NCBI GenBank assembly: GCA_050697155.1
Contig: JBOGZD010000054.1
Span: 1-19,649, forward strand
DNA: 19,649 nt
Reading direction: 5' to 3'
DNA from: JBOGZD01 sp050697155
GTDB taxonomy: Bacteria > Actinomycetota > Thermoleophilia > Solirubrobacterales > 70-9
Shown here: in pieces, positions 12,024 to 19,439 of the stretch
How the letters are laid out: every line of letters begins with the position of its first letter
How positions within the stretch are numbered: the stretch's first letter is position 1
Translations under genes and position numbers: made by a program
The notes under the pieces: model-generated
Databases searched by the model: none
What the model was told of the DNA's origin: nothing
What the model saw: the letters and a program-made list of their open reading frames with translations, nothing else

Positions 12024-13810
12024 CCGACCGCTTCCCGGCCCTGCGCCCGAACGAGTACCGCGACGCCTGGTCCGGACAGGTGCTCGGCGACCGGGTCGGC
12101 TCGACCGTCCGGGTCGCCGGCTGGGTGCACCGCCGCCGCGACCACGGTGGGCTCGCGTTCGTCGACCTGCGCGACCGCACCGGGCTCGTCCAGCTCGTCT
12201 TCAACCCCGAGGCGGGCGCGGTCCACCAGCTCGTCCACGAGCTGCGCGCCGAGGACGTGCTCAGCGTCTCGGGCGAGGTCGTCCGCCGCGACCCCGAGAC
12301 CGTCAACCCCGAGCTGCCGACCGGCGAGTTCGAGATCCGCGTCGCCGACGCGGTGGTGCTCGCCGACGCCGCCACGCCGCCGTTCGAGATCGAGGCGTTC
12401 TCGGGCGAGGTCGGCGAGGAGCTTCGGCTTCGCCACCGCTACCTCGACCTGCGCCGCGAGCGGATGCAGGAGGCGATCGCGCTTCGCCACCGGGTTGCCA
12501 AGGCGATCCGCGACTTCCTCGACGGAGAGGGCTTTCTCGAGATCGAGACGCCGATGCTCTCGCGCTCGACCCCCGAGGGGGCCCGCGACTTCCTCGTCCC
12601 GTGGCGGGGCGAGCCCGGCTCGTTCTACGCGCTGCCCCAGTCACCGCAGCTCTTCAAGCAGCTGCTGATGGTCGCCGGGTTCGAGCGCTACTTCCAGATC
12701 GTGCGCTGCTTTCGCGACGAGGACCAGCGCGCCGACCGCCAGCCCGACTTCACTCAGCTCGACATCGAGATGTCGTTCGTCGGGGTCGAGGACGTGCTCG
12801 ACCTCAACGAGCGACTGTTCGCCGCGGTGCTCGAGGCGGTCGGCGGGCCGTCGCTCGAGTTGCCGCTGCCGCGGCTGCCCTACGACGAGGTGATCGCCCG
12901 CTTCGGCAGCGACCGGCCCGACCTCCGGTTCGCGCTCGAGCTGGTCGAGCTCACCGACCTGCTCGTCGCGACCGAGTTCAAGGTCTTTCGCGGCGCGATC
13001 GACGGCGGCGGGGTGGTCAAGGGCCTCAACGCCGGCGCCCGCGAGCTGCCGCGCTCGGTGCTCGACGGGCTGATCGAGCGCGCCCAGGAGCTCGGCGCAA
13101 AAGGCCTGGTGTGGGCGTTTCGCGAGGGCGAGGGCTGGCGCTCGCCGACGGCGAAGTTCCTCTCGGCCGACGAGCTGAGGGCGCTCAACGAGCGCTTCGG
13201 CGCCGCCGACGGCGACCTGCTGCTGCTGGTCGCCGACGAGCCCGGGGTCGCGAACTCGGTCCTCGCCCAGCTTCGCCTCGACCTCGGCGTGCGCTTCGAG
13301 CTGATCGATCCCGAGCGCGAGGAGCTCTGCTGGATCGTCGACTGGCCGATGTTCGGCTGGAACGCCGACGAGCAGCGCTGGGACCCGCTCCACCATCCGT
13401 TCACCGGGCCGGCGGGCGAGTTCGACCCCGAGCGCGCCGGCGAGATGCGGGCGCTCGCCTACGACCTGGTCTGGAACGGCCAGGAGATGGGCGGCGGCTC
13501 GATCCGTATCGCCGACCCCGGAGTCCAGGAGCGGGTGCTGGGGGCGATCGGGATCGGGCCGGAGGAGGCCCGCGAGCGCTTCGGGTTCCTGCTCGAGGCG
13601 CTTCGCTACGGAGCGCCCCCGCACGGCGGGATCGCCTACGGGCTCGACCGGATCGTCCAGCGGCTGCTGCGCGCTGACTCGATCCGCGACGTGATCGCCT
13701 TCCCCAAGTCGGCCTCGGGCGCCGATCCGCTGACCGGCGCGCCGGCGCCGGTCGACGAAACCCAGCTGCGCGAGCTGGGGCTCACGCTGCGGGCTCAGCG
13801 CCGGCCCTGA
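12020..13810 (+). CDS. aspS: Aspartyl-tRNA synthetase, bacterial type
   Basis: The protein is 596 residues with the bacterial layout. An OB-fold anticodon domain spans about 1-105 (VAGWVHRRRDHGGLAFVDLR), then the class II core with motif 1 and FLEIETPMLSRSTPEGARDF. YALPQSPQLFKQLLMVAGFE and the motif 2 loop FRDEDQRADRQPDFTQLDIE follow. The inserted GAD domain lies at about 290-430, and motif 3 GGIAYGLDRIVQRLL at about 540. His42 in RRRDHGG matches the residue reported for non-discriminating enzymes, where discriminating ones have Leu. The second marker (Gly in RPxGTVN) is Glu93 here. Whether it also charges tRNA-Asn is therefore open; gatCAB genes are not in the window. The GTG start overlaps the hisS stop. 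Confidence 0.97.
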   Translation: MTDRFPALRPNEYRDAWSGQVLGDRVGSTVRVAGWVHRRRDHGGLAFVDLRDRTGLVQLVFNPEAGAVHQLVHELRAEDVLSVSGEVVRRDPETVNPELPTGEFEIRVADAVVLADAATPPFEIEAFSGEVGEELRLRHRYLDLRRERMQEAIALRHRVAKAIRDFLDGEGFLEIETPMLSRSTPEGARDFLVPWRGEPGSFYALPQSPQLFKQLLMVAGFERYFQIVRCFRDEDQRADRQPDFTQLDIEMSFVGVEDVLDLNERLFAAVLEAVGGPSLELPLPRLPYDEVIARFGSDRPDLRFALELVELTDLLVATEFKVFRGAIDGGGVVKGLNAGARELPRSVLDGLIERAQELGAKGLVWAFREGEGWRSPTAKFLSADELRALNERFGAADGDLLLLVADEPGVANSVLAQLRLDLGVRFELIDPEREELCWIVDWPMFGWNADEQRWDPLHHPFTGPAGEFDPERAGEMRALAYDLVWNGQEMGGGSIRIADPGVQERVLGAIGIGPEEARERFGFLLEALRYGAPPHGGIAYGLDRIVQRLLRADSIRDVIAFPKSASGADPLTGAPAPVDETQLRELGLTLRAQRRP

Positions 13811-13821
13811 ACCGGCGTTGG

Positions 13822-13840
13822 GCCGCCCCGAGCCCGCGGC
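13822..13840 (+). terminator. GC-rich hairpin after aspS, possible terminator
   Basis: GCCGC (13822-13826) pairs with GCGGC (13836-13840) around a 9-base loop, 11 bp after the aspS stop. There is no T-run and the stem is short. It is the best candidate end of the hisS-aspS transcript, but weak. Confidence 0.3.
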
Positions 13841-14099
13841 GCTCAAGCGTTTGGCGCGCGCGGCCGACTAGAGGGCTGATGACGCCAGCGATCGCGGATT
13901 CGGCTGCTAACTTGAGAAGTGGCTCGAGCTTGTACGCGAGCCGCTCAAATTGTGAGCCAACACAATCGCCTTGGGAGTCGATTTCCGGCTTTCCCGATTC
14001 GGGTCTGTCGGTAGACACCCACCTGTCTCATCAGGTTCTCAGGCCGAGCGGTAACGGCAAGCTGGGGCCGTCTTTCTTTGCGGACCGGGCGGGGGCGTC
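13841..14099 (+). ncRNA. Hairpin-rich, lower-GC spacer; candidate structured RNA or leader
   Basis: After aspS there are 289 bp without a credible gene. From 13912 to 14036 local hairpins follow one another. TTGAG/CTCAA (13912-13916 with 13944-13948) encloses GGCTCG/CGAGCC (13921-13926 with 13937-13942). ATTGTG/CACAAT follows at once (13949-13954 with 13961-13966). GTCT/AGAC lies near 14002-14015, and ACCTG/CAGGT at 14021-14036. TAACTT at 13908-13913 could serve as a -10 for an RNA starting near 13920, though no -35 is seen. Composition differs from coding neighbours. I cannot match it to a named riboswitch or small RNA. The RNA could be free or the 5' leader of the gene at 14100. Confidence 0.35.
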
Positions 14100-14762
14100 G
14101 TGAGGCAGGCGCTCAACAGCAACCCGGTCGTCCAGGCGGTGATCCTCGGGATCCTCGTCATCGTGGTCGCCTTTCTGCTCATCACCCGGGTGGTGAGCAG
14201 CGACGATGGCGCCGCCGCGGAGGAGCCGGCGACGGCGACCGCGACGTCATCGGCGGCGCCGGCGGCGACCGAGACCGCTCCCGCGACCCCCGCGCCGACC
14301 GCGGCGCCCGGGACCGCCGCGCCGGTCACCGAGGACAGCGCGGCGACGGGCTCGACCGCCGGCTTGCCTCCGGGTGGCGAGGGCTTCGTCGCCGGGCCGG
14401 GGCTTCCCGCGCCGGTGGTCGACGCCCACAAGGGCGGTGATGCCGTGGTCCTGCTCGTAACCCGCAAGAACGGGATCGACGATAAGCGCCTGACGCAGAT
14501 CGTTACCCGCATCGGCGCCCGTGCCGACACCGCGGTGTTCGAGACCCGAGCCGCCGGGATCGCCCGGTACTCGCGGATCGCCCAGGGCGTCGACGTCGAC
14601 CGCACCCCGGCGATGGTCGTGGTCCAGCCCAAGCGCCTCGCCGACGGAAGCCTGCCGGTCGCCAGCGTGAGTTACGGCTTCCGTGGCCCCGAGAGCGCCG
14701 AGCAGGCCGTCCGCGACGCCCTCTACGAGGGCCGCGACAACGTCCCGTACTACCCGGAGTAG
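14100..14762 (+). CDS. Membrane-anchored thioredoxin-fold-like protein without cysteines
   Basis: The protein is 220 residues. It has a short cytoplasmic start (RQALNSNPVVQ), one membrane helix at about 12-30 (VILGILVIVVAFLLITRVV), then an 80-residue low-complexity linker rich in Ala, Thr and Pro. From about 112 a compact domain begins DAVVLLVTRKNGIDDKRLTQ and continues to VDRTPAMVVVQPKRLADG. This follows the strand-helix-strand order of a thioredoxin fold, with TP at the cis-proline position. No cysteine is present anywhere, so it cannot be a redox enzyme. The domain would lie outside the membrane. The GTG at 14100 is preceded by GGGCGGGGG, a loose ribosome binding site. Function unknown; a scaffold or binding role is inference. 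Confidence 0.75.
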   Translation: MRQALNSNPVVQAVILGILVIVVAFLLITRVVSSDDGAAAEEPATATATSSAAPAATETAPATPAPTAAPGTAAPVTEDSAATGSTAGLPPGGEGFVAGPGLPAPVVDAHKGGDAVVLLVTRKNGIDDKRLTQIVTRIGARADTAVFETRAAGIARYSRIAQGVDVDRTPAMVVVQPKRLADGSLPVASVSYGFRGPESAEQAVRDALYEGRDNVPYYPE

Positions 14763-14817
14763 CCAGTCGTCGACAGCGCGCGTACGCCGGCCCGGGACGA
14801 GGCGGCGGTCATCCCCC

Positions 14818-14854
14818 ATAGCCCGGCTAAGTGCAGCGTCGTCACGACTACCCT
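14818..14854 (+). promoter_or_regulatory. Possible promoter/regulatory motif before the mnmA fusion gene
   Basis: ATAGCCCGGCTAAG at 14818-14831 matches 12 of 14 bases at 4581-4594, and GGCTAAGTGC at 14825-14834 recurs in the hisS leader at 10630-10639. TACCCT at 14849-14854 fits the TANNNT -10 pattern of actinobacterial promoters and would give a start very near the ATG at 14863, consistent with the absence of a Shine-Dalgarno sequence. No -35 is convincing. Confidence 0.3.
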
Positions 14855-14862
14855 TGCGGCGA

Positions 14863-16305
14863 ATGGATTCCGAGGCGCTTCAGCATTACCTGAGTGACGA
14901 CTCGCGACGCGCTCGCGCGGCCGATGACGCCCACGTCGGCGCCGCCGGGGGCGCTCCATGCGGAGACCTGGTCTCAGTCTCCCTCTCTCTCAATGACAAG
15001 AAGCTCGACGCCCGCTTCGAAACGGAGGGCTGCGCATCCGCCCAGGCGGCCGGGGCGGCCGTCGCCGAGCTAGCCGACGGCGCCGCCCCCCTCGACGCGG
15101 CGCTGATCACACCGGCCGACGTCGAGGACGCCCTCGGCGGCCTCACGCCGCAGGGTCGCCACGCCGCCGAGCTTGCAGCCGACGCCCTCCATCGCGCCCT
15201 CGCTGGGCTGGCCGGCTCCGGCCGCCGGCTCGCCGAGCCGCCCGCGAGCGGCGAGCGGGTGCTCGTCGCGCTCAGCGGCGGGGTCGACTCCTCGGTCGCG
15301 GCGCTGCTCGAGCGCGATCGCGGGGCGGAGGTGGTCGGGGTGACGGTGAAGCTGTGGGCCGACCGCCGCACCGATGCCGCCAAGAGCTGCTGCTCTCCGC
15401 TAGCCGTGCTCGGCGCGCGGGGACTCGCGCACTCGCTCGGGATCCCGCACCTGACCCTCGACCTCGAGGACGTCTTCCGCGACCGCGTAGTCGGCGCGTT
15501 CGTCGACGGCTACCGCGCCGGGCGCACGCCGAATCCGTGCGTGCTCTGCAACGGCGAGGTGCGGATCGACGCGATGCTCGACCTCGCCGAGCGGCTCGGC
15601 TGCGCCGGGCTCGCCACCGGCCACTACGCCCGGGTCGCCGACGACGGCGCCGGGCCGCTGCTCGCGGCCGCCGCCGACCCCGCCAAGGACCAGGCCTACA
15701 TGCTGTCGGCGCTTCGCACCGGATCGCTGGCCCGGCTTCGCTTCCCGCTCGCCGAGCTGACCAAGCCGGAGGTGCGCGAGATCGCCGCCCGGGCCGGGCT
15801 TTCGGTGGCGAAGAAGCCCGAGAGCCAGGACCTCTGCTTCCTCGCCGGCGAGGGCAAGCGCTCCTTCCTTGCCCGCCACGCCGGCCTCGGCGAGCGCCCG
15901 GGCGAGATCGTCGACCGCAAGGGCCGCCGCCTCGGCCGCCACCGCGGCCACCACCACTTCACGGTCGGCCAGCGGCGTGGGCTGGGGGTCGGCTCGCACG
16001 AGCCGCTCTACGTGCTCGAGACCGACGCCGAGCGAAACCGGATCGTGGTCGGCGCGCGCGACCAGCTCGCCGCCGATGAGGTCCGCGTGCGCTCGGCCAC
16101 CCTGCACCGTCCCGGCGGACGGGTCGACCGCGTGCGCCTGCGCTACCACGCCAGGCCGATTGGCTGCTCGATGCCCGCGGTGCCGGCGGGCGAGCACGGG
16201 GAGCTGACGCTCGAGCTCGACCAGCCCGCCTACGGCATCGCCCCAGGCCAGACTGCCTCGCTACTCGACGGCGAGCTGGTCGTCGGCCACGCGACGATCG
16301 CCTGA
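14863..16305 (+). CDS. mnmA: tRNA 2-thiouridine synthase MnmA with N-terminal NifU/IscU-like domain
   Basis: MnmA activates U34 of tRNA-Lys, -Glu and -Gln with ATP and inserts sulfur. This 480-residue protein exceeds the usual 350-370 by an N-terminal domain. Residues 1-115 resemble a NifU/IscU Fe-S scaffold: APCGD (Cys33), LDARFETEGCASAQAAGAAV (Cys57) and GLTPQGRHAAELAADAL, where the third scaffold Cys is Ala101. The MnmA part starts at 131 with RVLVALSGGVDSSVAAL (PP-loop). CCS follows at 176-178, TPNPCVLCNGEVRID with Cys226 and Cys229, ATGHYARV, KDQAYMLSAL, and QDLCFLAGE with Cys325. Many MnmAs have Asp where Cys226 stands. The ATG at 14863 starts the scaffold domain; the frame is open further up but reads low-complexity. 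It is 26 bp before alaS. The gene-symbol call is firm; the fusion's role is inference. Confidence 0.93.
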   Translation: MDSEALQHYLSDDSRRARAADDAHVGAAGGAPCGDLVSVSLSLNDKKLDARFETEGCASAQAAGAAVAELADGAAPLDAALITPADVEDALGGLTPQGRHAAELAADALHRALAGLAGSGRRLAEPPASGERVLVALSGGVDSSVAALLERDRGAEVVGVTVKLWADRRTDAAKSCCSPLAVLGARGLAHSLGIPHLTLDLEDVFRDRVVGAFVDGYRAGRTPNPCVLCNGEVRIDAMLDLAERLGCAGLATGHYARVADDGAGPLLAAAADPAKDQAYMLSALRTGSLARLRFPLAELTKPEVREIAARAGLSVAKKPESQDLCFLAGEGKRSFLARHAGLGERPGEIVDRKGRRLGRHRGHHHFTVGQRRGLGVGSHEPLYVLETDAERNRIVVGARDQLAADEVRVRSATLHRPGGRVDRVRLRYHARPIGCSMPAVPAGEHGELTLELDQPAYGIAPGQTASLLDGELVVGHATIA

Positions 16306-16331
16306 GCCAACCGGCTTAAGCTTCGGTCCGC

Positions 16332-18959
16332 GTGAACGCAAGCGAGATTCGCGAGACATACCTCTCCTACTTCGAGCAGCGAGGGCATCGGCGGATGCCC
16401 TCCGCTTCGCTGGTCCCGTCTGTCTACGACCCGTCAGTGCTGCTGACCACCGCCGGGATGCAGCCGTTCAAGCCCTACTTCCTCGGCCAGGAGCAGCCGC
16501 CCTCGCCGCGGCTCTGCTCGGTGCAGCGCTGCTTTCGCACCACCGACATCGAGCAGGTGGGGAACACCGCCCGCCACCTGACCTTCTTCGAGATGCTCGG
16601 CAACTGGAGCTTCGGCGACTACTTCAAGGACGAGTCGATCGAGTGGGGGTGGGAGCTCTCGCTGGAGGGCTTTGGCTTCGACCCGGAGCTGATCTGGGTG
16701 ACCGTGTTCGAGGGCGACGAGGAGCTCGGGCTCGGCCCCGACACCGAGGCGATCGAGCTCTGGCGGGCCCAGGGCGTGCCCGAGGAGAGGATCGTCGCCC
16801 TGCCGCGCTCGGAGAACTTCTGGCAGGCGGGCCCGACCGGCCCCTGCGGCCCCTGCTCGGAGATGTACCTCGACCGCGGCGAGGGCTTCGGCGCGCCCGA
16901 CGACCGCCCCGGCGACGACACCGACCGCTTCGTCGAGTACTGGAACCACGTCTTCATGACCTACGACCTCGGCGAGAACGGCACCGTGACCCCGCTGCCG
17001 ATGCGCAACATCGACACCGGGATGGGCCTCGAGCGGATGGCGGCGATCCTCCAGGGAGTGCCGTCGGTGTTCGAGACCGACCTCTTCGCGCCGCTGGTCG
17101 AGCTCGCCGAGGAGCTCTCCGGCAAGCGCTCGGGCGAGGACTCCAAGACGACGAGGGGGATGCGAATCATCGCCGACCACTCGCGCGGCACGGTGAACCT
17201 GATCGCCGACGGGGTCGTGCCCTCGAACGAGGACCGCGGCTACGTGCTGCGGCGGATCATGCGCCGCGCGATCCAGCAGGGGCGGGTGCTCGGCCTCGAG
17301 CCCCCGTACCTCGAGCGCTTCGCCGAGCGCGCGATCGAGACGCTCGGCGACGTCTACCCCCACCTGTCCTCGGAGCGCGAGAGCGTGCTGCGCTGGGTCC
17401 GTGACGAGGAGGAGAGCTTCGGCCGCACGCTCGACCGCGGCACCGAGCTGCTCGCACGGCTCGTCGACGAGGCGAAGGAGCAGGGCACCTCCTGGGTCGA
17501 CGCCGCCGAGGCGTTCAAGCTCCACGACACGTACGGCTTCCCCTACGACCTCACCCGCGAGCTGCTCGCCGAGGAGGGGCTCGCGGTCGACGACGAGGGG
17601 TTCGAGGCGCTGATGGAGAGACAGCGCGAGCGTGCCCGCACCGGGACCGAGTCCGCGGTCGCCGACCGCCATCACGCGGTGATCGCGTTCGTCTCCGAGA
17701 CGCCGCCGAGCGACTTCGTCGGCTACGAGCGCCTGCGCGCTCAGACCGCGGTCGCCGCCGCACGGTCGCTGACCGACGGCGGCGGGCCGCTGCTGGTCAA
17801 GCTCGAGGAGAGCCCCTTCTACGCCGAGGGCGGCGGCCAGGTCGCCGACTCCGGCGTGCTCGCGGCCGATGGGAACGAGCTGAAGGTCGAGGACGTCTAC
17901 CGGGTGGGCGAGGACCAGGCGATCCGCCTGGCGACTGGCGACTGGCGACTGGCGACTGGCGACTCCGTGATCGCAACGGTCGATCACCAGCTTCGCCACG
18001 CGACGATGAGAAACCACACCGCGACCCACCTGCTGCACGCAGCGCTTCGCGAGCGACTCGGAACCCACGTGCGCCAGGCCGGCTCGGCGGTGCGCCCCGA
18101 CAAGCTTCGCTTCGACTTCACCCATGGATCGCCGCTCTCGCCCGAGGAGGTCCGCGCGATCGAGGATCGGGTGAACGAGTGGGTGAAGGCGAGCCGCCCG
18201 GTGCGGGCGATGCAGATGGAGCGCCCCGAGGCCGAGGCGCTCGGGGCAATGGCGCTGTTCGGCGAGAAGTACGGCGACTGGGTGCGGGTGATCGAGGTCG
18301 CCGATGTCTCGCGCGAGCTTTGCGCGGGCACCCACGTCGCCAACACCGCCGAGGTCGGGATCTTCGCGCTCGTCTCCGAGGGCTCGAGCGCCGCCAACGT
18401 GCGCCGGGTCGAGGCGCTCACCGGGCCGGCGGCGATCGACTGGTTCCGCCGCCGCAGCGACGAGCTCGACCAGGCGGGAGCGCTGCTGGGCGCCCCCCGC
18501 GACGCGCTCGCCGGTGCGCGCCGCGCAGCCCAGCGGCTCGGGGAGCTCGAGCGCCAGGTCGCCGAACTGGGCCGGCGCGAGGCGGGGGAGGAGGCCGAGG
18601 CGCTGCTCGGCCAGGCGAGCGAGGTCAGGGGGATCAAGGTGCTCGCCGGCCGCGCCCACGGCGCCGACCAGCGCGCGATGCTCGACCTCGCCGACCGGCT
18701 CAAGCAGAGGCTCGGCGAGGCGGCGGTGGTGCTCGGCGGCACCGAGGACGGCAAGGTGGCGCTGGTGGCGAGCTTCACCGGAGGGGCGATCGAGCGCGGG
18801 CTCTCGGCGGCGTCGGTGATCGGCGAGGCGGCGGCTGTGATCGGCGGGGGCGGGGGCGGGCGAGACGACGTCGCCCAGGCGGGTGGGCGCGACCCGGAGC
18901 GCCTCGACGAGGCGATCGGCGCCGCGCGGCAGGCGATCGAGCGAAGCCTCGGCGGCTGA
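16332..18959 (+). CDS. alaS: Alanyl-tRNA synthetase
   Basis: The protein is 875 residues, full length. The N-terminus reads ASEIRETYLSYFEQRGHRRM, then TTAGMQPFKPYFLG, RHLTFFEMLGNWSFGDYFK (class II core), TGPCGPCSEMYLDRG and NIDTGMGLERMAAILQG (motif 3). The tRNA-recognition helices follow to about 460. The editing domain has the zinc site HTATH (His562, His566) and ELCAGTH (Cys664, His668), so mischarged Ser and Gly can be cleared. The C-terminal oligomerisation (DHHA1-like) domain ends GGGGGRDDVAQAGG. Between core and editing domain, residues 533-544 are encoded by five copies of a 7-bp repeat. The GTG start has no ribosome binding site; GCTTAAGC lies just upstream. It belongs with mnmA and ruvX as in many actinobacteria. 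Confidence 0.97.
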   Translation: MNASEIRETYLSYFEQRGHRRMPSASLVPSVYDPSVLLTTAGMQPFKPYFLGQEQPPSPRLCSVQRCFRTTDIEQVGNTARHLTFFEMLGNWSFGDYFKDESIEWGWELSLEGFGFDPELIWVTVFEGDEELGLGPDTEAIELWRAQGVPEERIVALPRSENFWQAGPTGPCGPCSEMYLDRGEGFGAPDDRPGDDTDRFVEYWNHVFMTYDLGENGTVTPLPMRNIDTGMGLERMAAILQGVPSVFETDLFAPLVELAEELSGKRSGEDSKTTRGMRIIADHSRGTVNLIADGVVPSNEDRGYVLRRIMRRAIQQGRVLGLEPPYLERFAERAIETLGDVYPHLSSERESVLRWVRDEEESFGRTLDRGTELLARLVDEAKEQGTSWVDAAEAFKLHDTYGFPYDLTRELLAEEGLAVDDEGFEALMERQRERARTGTESAVADRHHAVIAFVSETPPSDFVGYERLRAQTAVAAARSLTDGGGPLLVKLEESPFYAEGGGQVADSGVLAADGNELKVEDVYRVGEDQAIRLATGDWRLATGDSVIATVDHQLRHATMRNHTATHLLHAALRERLGTHVRQAGSAVRPDKLRFDFTHGSPLSPEEVRAIEDRVNEWVKASRPVRAMQMERPEAEALGAMALFGEKYGDWVRVIEVADVSRELCAGTHVANTAEVGIFALVSEGSSAANVRRVEALTGPAAIDWFRRRSDELDQAGALLGAPRDALAGARRAAQRLGELERQVAELGRREAGEEAEALLGQASEVRGIKVLAGRAHGADQRAMLDLADRLKQRLGEAAVVLGGTEDGKVALVASFTGGAIERGLSAASVIGEAAAVIGGGGGGRDDVAQAGGRDPERLDEAIGAARQAIERSLGG
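17928..17962 (+). repeat. Five perfect copies of the heptamer CTGGCGA inside alaS
   Basis: CTGGCGA occurs five times without a break, followed by CT. Three units make seven codons (LATGDWR), so the peptide reads LATGDWRLATGD. Without three units the text would read ...IRLATGDSVIATVD, the expected linker before the editing domain. Loss or gain of a single unit would shift the frame of an essential gene. Confidence 0.95.
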
Positions 18960-19031
18960 TGGCGATCCTTCGCGGTCGAGCGCCCGCGGGCGGGCGGGCT
19001 CGGCGGTAGCCGGGCGAGGAGGGCTGGCGCT

Positions 19032-19439
19032 ATGCGGATCCTTGCCGTCGACCATGGCGCGGCGCGCGCCGGGCTCGCGATATCCGATCCGTCCGGGACG
19101 ATCGCGTCGCCGCTGACGGTGATCGAGCCGCCCGACCCTGTCGGCGTCGCCTCGATCGCCGAGGACGAGGGCGCCGAGCTGGTGGTCGTCGGTTTGCCGG
19201 TGTCGCTCTCGGGGCAGGAGGGCGAACAGGCCGCCGAGGCCCGGCGCTTCGCCGCCGAGCTCGAGCGGCGGCTTGCCGTACCGGTGGAGACCTACGACGA
19301 GCGCTTGACGACCCGCATGGCGAATCAATCGGCGCGCGCCGGCGCGACGGCGCCGGCCGATGCCCTCGCCGCCGCCCATCTGCTCGAGAGCTACCTCCAG
19401 AGTCGGGGCCAAGCAGCCGAGGAACGAAGCGATGGGTGA
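19032..19439 (+). CDS. ruvX: RuvX/YqgF-type Holliday junction resolvase-like nuclease
   Basis: The protein is 135 residues, the normal length for this RNase H-fold family. MRILAVDHGAARAGLAISD carries Asp7 of the first acidic motif (usually DYG, here DHG). VVVGLPVSLSGQEGEQA is the central family motif. YDERLTT holds Glu90 and DALAAAHLLESYL holds Asp110, completing the acidic triad. The family takes part in pre-16S rRNA end processing and Holliday junction cleavage. GAGGAGGG at 19015-19022 gives a strong ribosome binding site for the ATG, in contrast to alaS. It is 72 bp after alaS across a very GC-rich spacer with the palindrome CGCCCGCGGGCG at 18981-18992. Its end overlaps the next gene by 8 bp. 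Confidence 0.93.
   Translation: MRILAVDHGAARAGLAISDPSGTIASPLTVIEPPDPVGVASIAEDEGAELVVVGLPVSLSGQEGEQAAEARRFAAELERRLAVPVETYDERLTTRMANQSARAGATAPADALAAAHLLESYLQSRGQAAEERSDG

Noticed and set aside
13876..13882. CTGATGA, with GGCGT at 13814-13818 and ACGCC downstream, as a fluoride riboswitch or hammerhead core
   Set aside because: The 5' half lacks the GGNGATGG core of fluoride riboswitches and no GAAA follows for a hammerhead. The 5' arm would touch the aspS stop, and no fluoride-exporter gene follows.
13782..14018. 78-codon minus-strand frame across the aspS end and spacer
   Set aside because: Helix-like stretches are present, but there is no properly spaced ribosome binding site, codon use is atypical, and it runs through the hairpins and into aspS.
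16434..19412. 992-codon open frame on the minus strand opposite alaS and ruvX
   Set aside because: High G+C keeps the antisense frame open. The plus strand encodes unmistakable AlaRS and RuvX, and the antisense translation has no recognisable domain. The same applies to long frames opposite hisS, aspS and the FAD oxidase.
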